DNA of 14,105 nucleotides from Chloroflexota bacterium (GTDB lineage Bacteria; Chloroflexota; Dormibacteria; Dormibacterales; Dormibacteraceae). A program made the position numbers and the translations under genes. Location of the stretch: contig VBJR01000029.1 in the NCBI GenBank assembly GCA_005880175.1, positions 1 through 14,105 of the forward strand, given 5' to 3'. The notes under the pieces were generated by a model. The model made no database searches, had not been told where the DNA came from, and saw nothing but the letters and a program-made list of their open reading frames with translations. This document shows positions 7,263 to 14,105 of this stretch, piece by piece (within the stretch, counting starts at the first letter, position 1; each line of letters opens with the position of its first letter).

Positions 7263-9469
7263 CCGCGTGTCCGGGTAGCGGCGGAGCAGGGCGCCCTTGA
7301 CCAGGAGCGCGAGGCTCGCGGCCGGCGCGCCCTCGGGCGCGTTGCCGCCGAGCCCGGCGGCCGGGTCCCACTGGCGGATCGGGACCACGTCGGGCGGCCC
7401 ACCCGGGCCGGTGTCCCAGAAGCGCTGGAACCACGTCCCGCCCGGCCGCGCCGGGAACTCCCGCCACAGCATCTCGCGGTCCATCTCGTCGTTTAAGCCG
7501 GCCAGGAACGCCTCGACGAACGCCGGGTTGGCCGCCAGGAGGCCGACCGTGTCGTCGGGCACCGCGCCGACGCCGGGCACCACGTACTCGGCCGAGAGCG
7601 CGGCCAGCCGCGGCTCCATCGGCGTGGAGAAGACGGGCCGGGACAGCGCCCGGTCGGGCACCGGCTGCCCGCGGCCCGGCGCCAGCCCCGAGACCCGGCC
7701 CTCGACCATCGCCACGATCGCGGCACGCGGGTCCAGGTCCGACCGGACGACGCCGGGCAGGTCGCTCCGGGCGCCCGACTGCCCCGTCCGCGGGTTGCCG
7801 TGGTGCGGGATGCCCGCCCCGGCCTGGACCGGCGGCCGCGTCAGGACGCGCTCGCGGGTCGGCCGGGGGACGGGGGGGCGGGCGCGGCCCAGGCTCGACT
7901 GGTCGAGCTGCACCTCGGCGCCGGCCGGCGGGCGCGCGTCGGCCCAGGCCGAGACGAAGCCGACCGGGTCGGCGAGCGCTGCGTTCGTGACCGCGGCCAC
8001 CTGCCGCGTCCCGCCCGGCACCCGGCGGAAGGCGCCCGAGACGAGCCCGGCCGGGAGCGCCGACGCGTCGATCTCGCCCCGCACCATCAGGCCGGACGGG
8101 TGGGGCAGGCGGGCGGCGGCGGGGCCGGCGATCTGGAGCAGGTCGGGACCGGGCAGCGAGTCGAGCGCCGCCCGCGTGCTGGCCGCGACCTCCCACGCCC
8201 AGCGGGCCCGGCCCAGCAGCCGGTCGACCGCGACCGTCGGGGCGGCCATGCGCCAGGCGGCGGCCATCAGCGCCTCCTGGTCGCGCCGCGCGACGGCCGC
8301 GCCCAGGCCGGCCACCACGCGGTGCGGGGGCTCGGTCGCCAGCTCGCCGAACCAGGCCGGCGCGTCGCCCTCGGCCGGCACGGCGCCGGCGCCCGCCTGC
8401 GCGGCGGCGTAGGCCGGCGGGCCGACGACCGGGTCGTCCTCCAGCGCGTCGTACGGATCGGGCACGCCGGGCCGGACCAGGTCCTGGTTCAGCGCGTCGC
8501 GCAGCGCGTCCTTCAGTTCGGTGCGCTGGGGCTCTGGCCAGGGCCGGCGGCGGCCGCCTGGGGAGAGCAGCGCGCCCTCGAAGCTGACGACCGTGCCGGG
8601 CGCGGCGGGGAGCCCGTCGCCGGACCGGCCGATGTCGAGGTCGCGGCGGCCGACGCCGGCGGGCAGCGCGCGCGCCCGCAGCCGCCGCGCCAGCGACTCG
8701 AAGTCGCCGCCCGGCCCCGTCCGGAACGTCCAGGAGTGGTAGACGGGCAGCACCACCTCGCCCGGCCGCGCGGTGTCCCAGGCCAGGCCCAGGTCGGGCG
8801 CCAGCGGGAGGCCAAGGCCGGCCCGGCGGCCGGCCTCGAACGTCGGGACCAGGCACGCCAGCCAGGGCAGCCCGGGCCCGAGCCGGCGCGGGCAGAGCAG
8901 CCGCGAGCGGAACGCCGCCGGGTCCGCGGCGAGCGCCGCGGGCACACCGCCGGCCAGGTCGCTGTCGGCGTGCACGTGCGCCCATGCCCAGCACTGGCGC
9001 GCGTCCGGCAGCTCGCGGGCCGCGTCGTCCACGTGCAGCGCGGGCAGGCGGCCGGCGCCGCGCTCCTCGAGCCAGACGCCGCCACGCTGCTCCACGACCA
9101 CCAGCGCCAGCCAGGGCTGGAGGCGGTCGTCGCCGGCCGCGGCCGGCGTGAACCGCCAGGGCAGGTCGGGCGCGGCCAGCTCGACCAGCGTCAGGTAGAT
9201 CCCCTCCGCGTCGGTCGTGCCCGGCTCCGGGTCGTGGCGCACGACCTGCGCGGGGTCGAGCCCGACCACGTCGCCGGGCCCGCGCAGCCGGATCGGTGGG
9301 CCCGGCACGGCCACCACGGTCTCGCCGGCGTCGCCGCTCGCCCGCAGCTGGACCGACACCTCGGCGTCAGCGCTGTCGTGGGCCGCCAGGCCCTCCACCG
9401 CGGGGGAGGCGATGGCCGTCGCCAGGCCGGTGCGCAGCCAGGGCAGGAAGCGAGGCGCGACCACGTCCG

Positions 9470-12400
9470 TCACCGGAGCGCCGCCTCCCAGGCGGGCGAG
9501 ACCGCGTTGTCCGGCCGGCGCCCGGCGCTGGACTGGTGGCACGCCGACCAGCTCGGCGCCGTCAGCCGCACGGCACCGGTGTCGCTGTCCGCGACGCGGA
9601 ACCGCGGGTCGACCGGCGCCAGCCCGCCGTCGCCGCTCACCGCGAAGCCGCGGTCCGGGATGCCGCTGGCCGACTCGGCCAGCAGCGCGCCGCTCGCGAC
9701 CAGCACGGGGAGGCGCGTGCCGTCCTCGTCCAGCTCGGGGTCGCGCACCACCTGCTCGAACTCCAGCGTCGCGGCGCGGGCCGGACCGGCGGTCGGGTCG
9801 CCGCCGCCGAACGCCAGGCCGGCCGGGAGCAGCTCGAACGACGGGGCCGACAGCGCCTCGGCCGGCGCCAGGTCGAACAGCTGCGCTGGGGCGAACCAGT
9901 CGGTGGGCTCGCCGCTGCTGGCCATGCCCTCGCTCACCTCCAGCGTGAACAGGTCGTAGTCGCCGGCCCGCTCCTCGCCGAAGCGGTCGATGGCGACGCC
10001 CAGCGGCACCAGCCGCTGCGCGACCACGACCGTGCCGTCCGGCGTGGTCGCGAGCCCGTCGTCGCCGGCCGCCGCCAGCAGCACGCCGGGGGTGGCGCCC
10101 GCGACGGCCGACCACGCGTCGGGATCGGCCAGCGCCGTGCGCAGCTGGTCAAGCACGTCCGCGTCGGGCACGTCCGGCTCGCGGCGCGGCGCGCCGATCG
10201 TCAGGTCGATGGGCAGGTCGTCGCGGACGCCGAGGATCTCCAGGCCGGCCGTGCCCGTCACGCGCCACGGGTTGGGGCCGGTCAGCACGCCCTCCAGCCA
10301 GACCCCGGCCAGGTCGAGGTTGGCCGCCGTCACCGTGACGTGGCAGCCCAGCTCGGTCTCGATGGAGAAGGGCCGGAAGTTGACGACCGCGTCGAACTCG
10401 GTGCCGCCGTCGATGCCGAACCCCTCGACCTCGGCGGTGAGCGAGAACGCGGCGCCGAACTGGACCGTGTTGGACGCGACCGCCACGTAGCAGTCCAGGT
10501 CGATCGCGAGCCCGTCGCCGGCGCTGAACGCGACGCGCAGCCGGTCGAGGTCCGGGAAGCCGGCCGGCGGCGGGAAGCCGGGGTGGAAGCCGCCGAGCGC
10601 CATCAGGAACGCCGGCGAGCCGAGGAAGTCCGAGCGCAGCGCCATGCCGCCGGACAGCGCGAAGCCCACGATCTCGGAGTCGTGCAGCGCGGCGTCGAGC
10701 GACAGCGAGCCGGCCCCGAGGTCCACGACCCCGGCCGCGTCCAGGTGCAGGCCGACCAGGTCGAACTCGGCCTCCGGCAGCACCGACGTGACCGACCCGA
10801 GCACCGTGATCGTGATCGGGTCGGGCAGCGAGATGACCACGCCGAGGTCGGCCGTGACCAGCGCGGGCGTGCCCCAGCCGATCCGCGCCACCGGGCCGAA
10901 CACGGTGCGGCCGCCGGCCGGCGGGAAGATCGCGCGGAGCTGCTCGATCACGACCGGCGCGTCGGCGATCGGGTCGGCCGGGAACAGGACCGTGCCCAGC
11001 GCGCCGGAGGTGATCGCGGCGCGCAGCGCGTCCGTGTCGGCGGTGCGGTTCACGCCGGCCAGGCCGCCCACCCCGTTCAGCGTGAAGCCGAAGCCGAGCT
11101 GGATCGAGGGCAGGCGCAGGAACAGCGCGAGCAGCAGCGACCAGCCGTCGACGTCGGGCGGGTCGGTGTCCAGGATGCCGGTCGCGCTGATCGCGACCGA
11201 GAGCGCGCTGAGCTCCAGCACGCCGCTGTAGCCGGTCGCGTCGGCCGCCAGGTAGCCGCCGCCGGAGACGACGCCCGCGTCGATGCCGAGCCCGGCGCCG
11301 CTGGGCGGCCGGAGGCCCAGGCTGGGCGCCAGCACGCCGAGCGCTCCCCCGGCCGCCGCGGCGACGGCGGCCGCCAGGCCGACCTGGTCCAGCGACAGCT
11401 CGACCGGCCCCAGCAGGACCGACAGCACGCTGGTGATCTCGGCGCTCAGGCCGCCCGCGTCCCCGCTCAGCGCCAGCCGCAGCGTGTGGACGGTCACCGG
11501 TCCGATCGCGCGCTCCAGCGGCACGGTCACGTCGAACCCGGCGCCGCCGTTCAGCGCGAGGCCGGCCTCCGACCAGGTCGCCTCCAGCGCCGCGTCCACC
11601 GCCAGCTCGGCCGCCCCCAGCAGTGAGGCCACGAGCGAGTCGCCCTCCGCGCCGGCCAGCACCAGCCGGAGCCCCTGGGTGGCCAGCGTCGCCGTCAGGT
11701 CGGGCGCGGTGAGCAGCGCGGACGCGTCCAGCCGCACGGTCAGTCCGGCCAGCTCCAGCCGCGTGCCGCCGGCGACGCCGAGCAGCGGCCACGGCGTGGG
11801 CGCCACGCCCGTGAACGCGATCGAGGCCGCGTCGGTCACGCCTTCGCCGTCCGGCCGGGGGCCGTCCGGGTGGACGACGACCGCGAGCGGGCCGGCGCCG
11901 CCGGCCGTGGCCTCGACCGTCCAGCCGGGCGCCAGCGCGGCCGGAGCGCCCAGCCCGTCCAGTCCGTCGAGCTGGAGCCGGACCCCGCCGTCGTCCGTCA
12001 GCGTCACCCGGGCGCCCAGCCGCCAGTCGGCGCCGGCCGCGGGCGAGACCAGCGCCAGGTCCGAGGCGGGCGCCCAGGGCAGCTCCACCTGGTCGTCCTC
12101 CGTCACCTCCCCGTCCTCGATCGTCAGGCGGGCGGGCTTCGCCTTCCAGCCCAGGCCGGCGACCAGCGACGTGAGCGGGCGGACAAGCAGCTCGGGGCGG
12201 CTGACCAGGAGGTCGCGCACGTGCTCCGTGGGGTCGGCCAGGAAGCTCGACACGGCGTCCAGGTCCGGGCCCGAGCGGTCCGGGTCGGGGGGCCAGGCGC
12301 CCAGCGCGTCGAGCGTCGCGTGCACCCGTGGGTGGCCGTCGCGCAGCCACCGCTCCAGCAGCCAGCCGGGCAGGCGGGCGGCCAGCTCCTGCCAGACCCA

Positions 12401-12730
12401 CGGCGTCTGGAAGATCCAGGCCAGCTCGTCCGTCGCCCCGTCCAGGGCTCCCTCCAGCGCGCGCACGCCCGAGACGACGCCGGCGGTCGCCTCCAGGGCG
12501 GCGGCCAGCCGCGCCGCGGCCGGGCGGTCGTCCGAGTCCAGCGCCTCGAGCGCCGCGATGGCGGCCTCGACGTCGTCCGCCAGGTCGCTCAGCGCCTTCG
12601 GGATGGCGAGGACCGGCGAGGGCCCGGTGAGCAGCCCGAGGTCGAGCAGCGCCGCCGCGAGGGCTGTCTCCGAGCGCAGCGCGCCGGCGAGGGGGGCGAG
12701 GAAGAGCGACAGGTCGGCGCCGGCGCTCAT
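9470..12730 (-). CDS. DUF6603 domain protein (1086 residues)
   Basis: The start is the ATG at 12730, in a TGATG overlap with the preceding stop; the ribosome binding site is weak. About the first 210 residues are Ala/Leu-rich and helical in character, including a Trp-rich patch WIFQTPWVWQELA. The remainder is strongly beta in character: many short alternating strands rich in Leu, Val, Gly and Asp. The part from about 545 to 835 matches my memory of the DUF6603 domain: FTLNGVGGLAGVNRTADTD, RAIFPPAGGRTVFGPVARIG, FHPGFPPPAGFPDLDRL, then FSIETELGCHVTVTAANLDL and the closing TGTAGLEILGV. About 250 residues follow with no family I recognise, ending in an acidic, Pro-rich tail. No signal peptide or membrane anchor is visible. 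The function of DUF6603 is not known to me. The repeated amphipathic strands suggest an extended beta structure such as a solenoid or a barrel-like shell, which is inference. It lies second in the coupled operon, between a nuclease-like gene and three uncharacterised genes. Confidence 0.9.
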   Translation of the reverse strand: MSAGADLSLFLAPLAGALRSETALAAALLDLGLLTGPSPVLAIPKALSDLADDVEAAIAALEALDSDDRPAAARLAAALEATAGVVSGVRALEGALDGATDELAWIFQTPWVWQELAARLPGWLLERWLRDGHPRVHATLDALGAWPPDPDRSGPDLDAVSSFLADPTEHVRDLLVSRPELLVRPLTSLVAGLGWKAKPARLTIEDGEVTEDDQVELPWAPASDLALVSPAAGADWRLGARVTLTDDGGVRLQLDGLDGLGAPAALAPGWTVEATAGGAGPLAVVVHPDGPRPDGEGVTDAASIAFTGVAPTPWPLLGVAGGTRLELAGLTVRLDASALLTAPDLTATLATQGLRLVLAGAEGDSLVASLLGAAELAVDAALEATWSEAGLALNGGAGFDVTVPLERAIGPVTVHTLRLALSGDAGGLSAEITSVLSVLLGPVELSLDQVGLAAAVAAAAGGALGVLAPSLGLRPPSGAGLGIDAGVVSGGGYLAADATGYSGVLELSALSVAISATGILDTDPPDVDGWSLLLALFLRLPSIQLGFGFTLNGVGGLAGVNRTADTDALRAAITSGALGTVLFPADPIADAPVVIEQLRAIFPPAGGRTVFGPVARIGWGTPALVTADLGVVISLPDPITITVLGSVTSVLPEAEFDLVGLHLDAAGVVDLGAGSLSLDAALHDSEIVGFALSGGMALRSDFLGSPAFLMALGGFHPGFPPPAGFPDLDRLRVAFSAGDGLAIDLDCYVAVASNTVQFGAAFSLTAEVEGFGIDGGTEFDAVVNFRPFSIETELGCHVTVTAANLDLAGVWLEGVLTGPNPWRVTGTAGLEILGVRDDLPIDLTIGAPRREPDVPDADVLDQLRTALADPDAWSAVAGATPGVLLAAAGDDGLATTPDGTVVVAQRLVPLGVAIDRFGEERAGDYDLFTLEVSEGMASSGEPTDWFAPAQLFDLAPAEALSAPSFELLPAGLAFGGGDPTAGPARAATLEFEQVVRDPELDEDGTRLPVLVASGALLAESASGIPDRGFAVSGDGGLAPVDPRFRVADSDTGAVRLTAPSWSACHQSSAGRRPDNAVSPAWEAALR
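9484..9488 (-). promoter_or_regulatory. Ribosome binding site for the GTG start at 9473
   Basis: GGAGG on the minus strand lies 10 bases before the GTG at 9473-9471, inside the last codons of the DUF6603 gene. With the GTGA overlap it supports that start. Confidence 0.5.
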
Positions 12731-14105
12731 CACGGCATGCCCTGGAAGAAGTTCTGCAGCTCCAGCCGCAGGTTCGTCGACAGCAGCACCTTCGTCTTCA
12801 TCGGCTTGCCCGTCGCCGCCCTGATCTCCTGGCGCGTCAGCTCCCGCTGGATGTCGGCCTCCAGCCAGCCCACCCCGTCGTTGTGGAGAGCCTCGGTGAA
12901 GACGTCCTGCAGGTTGGCGTCGACGTGCAGGAGGTCCGTGCCCAGCAGGCGCGCGTAGAAGGCGGCGGTGGCCTCGGAGACGCTCAGGTCGCGCAGGAGG
13001 CTCACGGTGGTGCGGCCGCGATAGGCGGTGGCCCGGAACACCGCCTCCGAGAACACGTTGGCCATGTAGACGTCGTCGAAGACCAGGAACTGGGTGTCGC
13101 CGAGCGGTGCCCAGCCGGCGGCGGCCGGGTTCGCGGGCGCTCGCAGCGCCTCGACCCCCTGCGGCGGTATCCACCTGACGCGGTCCACCACCCACCAGCC
13201 GCGCCGGATCTGGTCCTTGACGAGCTGTGCGGTCGCGTTGGGCCCCCGCACGGACTTCATCTGGTCGAGGCCGTTCCGGAGGAACCAGCAGGTGCCCGAC
13301 GTCATCGGGTTCGGGTTCCTGGTCGCCTTGACCTGGATCGGGTAGGCGATGCCGTCGAAGATGACGTAGAGGTCCACGCCCGACTGCAGCTCGTCCCCGG
13401 CGACGCTCGGCATCGGGACCTGGAAGCGGAGCTCCTCGATGAGGCCGGCGAGCGACTGCATCACGTCGATCGACGTCCGCAGCTCGAAGCGCGGGCCCCA
13501 TTCCTTGCCGCCGCGGGTGATGAACATGCGGATGAAGTCGCGGACGGGGCCGAGCAGCCCCGTCGAGGTCAGCCGCGTGGCGTCCAGGCCGAGGTCGGCG
13601 GCCTCGCGGTACACGATCACCAGTCCCTGCGTCAGCCGGTAGGCCCGCTCGGAGCGCGAGACGAGCTGGCCGTTCAGGTAGTCGCCGCCGATCAGGAGCT
13701 TCTTCGCCTCGTACGACATGGTGTCGAAGTCCGGGCCGAGGATCGCGTCGGCGTCCGCCAGCAGCTGGTCCAGTCGGAACGGGACCGTGTCGTTGGCCGG
13801 CCGCAGGGCGCCGCCGGCCTCGATCCACATCGTCCTGGGGTCGTCGATCGCCGCCTGGCCGTGCTGCTGCACCAGGTCGAGGACCGGCGCCCGGCGGAGC
13901 GGCCCGATCCTCGCGCCCGGGCCCGCGATCGGTGCCAGGCCGTCGCACGAGGGCATGTTCGTCCGGCGCGAGGCCGCCCGCATGCCGTCCTCGGTGCGCA
14001 GGACCCCGTTGAAGATGGCGCGGGCCCGGTCGAGCGCCGCGGACTGCACGTAGAGCGACCGGTCCGCCTCGGGGTGCGCGACCAGGTAGCGGCCCAGGGA
14101 GTCGT
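12730..14105 (-). CDS. Putative PD-(D/E)XK nuclease-like protein (5' end outside the window)
   Basis: The frame is open to the window edge, so at least 458 residues are visible and the true start is probably upstream. A GTG at 14049 is possible, but LGRYLVAHPEADRSLY before it also reads like protein. The key segment is SGVDLYVIFDGIAYPIQVKA. Asp (13374-13372) and Gln-Val-Lys (13335-13327) are arranged as D-x12-QxK, the spacing I recall for Mrr-like restriction endonucleases of the PD-(D/E)XK fold (GIDL...VQCK). A helix with Glu-Glu (SLAGLIEELRF) precedes it, as the fold requires. The remainder is mixed helix and strand without other motifs I know. The stop overlaps the DUF6603 start (TGATG), so it is the first visible gene of the operon. 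No methyltransferase is in the window. A nuclease is likely on motif grounds; its target and its role in the cassette are open. Confidence 0.8.
   Translation of the reverse strand, partial: DSLGRYLVAHPEADRSLYVQSAALDRARAIFNGVLRTEDGMRAASRRTNMPSCDGLAPIAGPGARIGPLRRAPVLDLVQQHGQAAIDDPRTMWIEAGGALRPANDTVPFRLDQLLADADAILGPDFDTMSYEAKKLLIGGDYLNGQLVSRSERAYRLTQGLVIVYREAADLGLDATRLTSTGLLGPVRDFIRMFITRGGKEWGPRFELRTSIDVMQSLAGLIEELRFQVPMPSVAGDELQSGVDLYVIFDGIAYPIQVKATRNPNPMTSGTCWFLRNGLDQMKSVRGPNATAQLVKDQIRRGWWVVDRVRWIPPQGVEALRAPANPAAAGWAPLGDTQFLVFDDVYMANVFSEAVFRATAYRGRTTVSLLRDLSVSEATAAFYARLLGTDLLHVDANLQDVFTEALHNDGVGWLEADIQRELTRQEIRAATGKPMKTKVLLSTNLRLELQNFFQGMP

Larger units (their letters stand above)
6860..9473 (-). 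pseudogene. Conserved protein of unknown function (about 870 residues), reading frame broken near its 3' end
   Basis: The GTG start at 9473 overlaps the stop of the DUF6603 gene (GTGA), with GGAGG at 9488-9484. The first frame gives GPGDVVGLDP (65-74), PDLPWRFTPA (102-111), LLCPRRLGPG (about 191), FRTGPGGDFESLA (about 248), and LNDEMDREMLWREFP followed by FQRFWD (660-687). These are hallmarks of a conserved family without known function. The family sequence in this frame ends after RRYPDTRVYAVEA (about 743). The rest of the domain is in another frame: MGFALTVKAARG, PGWFFVLEQRPSGTRFGLD and ARITFQRPVRVLIHA, ending at 6860, where an ATGA overlap joins the next gene. The total length is 3n+1. From memory of the family, some 30-50 residues between YAV and GF(D)LT also seem to be missing, so a deletion fits better than a one-base error. 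Leu660 is a TTA codon, very rare at this GC. The sequence may be a decayed gene or a misassembled intact one. Confidence 0.72.

Noticed and set aside
4305..7496. A 1063-codon open frame on the plus strand
   Set aside because: It is antisense to the large intact minus-strand gene and its product is mostly Arg/Gly/Ala/Val, typical of a shadow frame in high-GC DNA. The minus-strand product has family motifs and a ribosome binding site.
7222..8994. A 590-codon minus-strand frame overlapping the broken cassette gene
   Set aside because: Its product is Arg/Gly-rich and unlike any family, while the overlapping frame from 9473 carries the conserved motifs.
9296..11626. A 776-codon open frame on the plus strand
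   Set aside because: It runs antisense to the DUF6603 gene and is dominated by Arg, Gln and Gly without any motif. It is a shadow.
9470..13948. A single 1492-codon minus-strand frame covering the nuclease-like gene and the DUF6603 gene
   Set aside because: The part upstream of 12730 is in the wrong frame for the nuclease-like protein and is Arg/Pro-rich; the real DUF6603 start is the ATG at 12730.
1..14105. CRISPR arrays, tRNA or rRNA genes, insertion sequences
   Set aside because: No regularly spaced repeats, cloverleaf-like segments, transposase motifs or flanking inverted repeats were seen; the GC-rich similarities between regions are compositional.

Overview
The window looks like chromosomal DNA of a high-GC actinobacterium. 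By eye the GC content is well above 70%, nearly every third codon position is G or C, and several starts are GTG. The genus cannot be told from this sequence. There are two blocks, transcribed toward each other.

Block 1 (plus strand, 1-1055) is the end of an ammonium-uptake operon: the C-terminal half of an Amt ammonium transporter, then a P-II signalling protein of the GlnK type whose start codon overlaps the amt stop (ATGA). The P-II protein is unusual. Its T-loop keeps Arg47, the residue known to plug the transporter pore, but has Val where Tyr51 is normally uridylylated or adenylylated. It also carries a three-residue insertion before the conserved GDGKIFV motif. A strong bidirectional hairpin (1069-1104) and a weaker one (1222-1252) separate it from block 2.

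Block 2 (minus strand, 14105 down to 1273) is one tightly packed run of five genes. Every stop codon overlaps the next start (TGATG, GTGA, ATGA, GTGA), so it reads as a translationally coupled operon whose promoter lies upstream of the window. In transcription order: (i) a protein, cut by the window edge, with a D-x12-QxK motif like that of Mrr-type PD-(D/E)XK nucleases; (ii) a 1086-residue DUF6603 protein; (iii) a protein of about 870 residues with the motifs of an uncharacterised conserved family, whose reading frame is broken near 7236-7262; (iv) a 1291-residue protein with another set of recognisable but unnamed family motifs; (v) a 572-residue protein of a third unnamed family. No protein whose N-terminus is visible has an obvious signal peptide or membrane segment.

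I recognise the families in (ii)-(v) by their motifs but know of no established function. Gene order and coupling suggest that they act together, possibly as a large cytoplasmic or assembled complex with a nuclease-like member. This cassette is the best candidate here for an undescribed system. The frame break in (iii) could be a real inactivating deletion or a sequence or assembly error. It also places (iii) in frame with (iv), so an automatic gene caller may report a false 2161-residue fusion.
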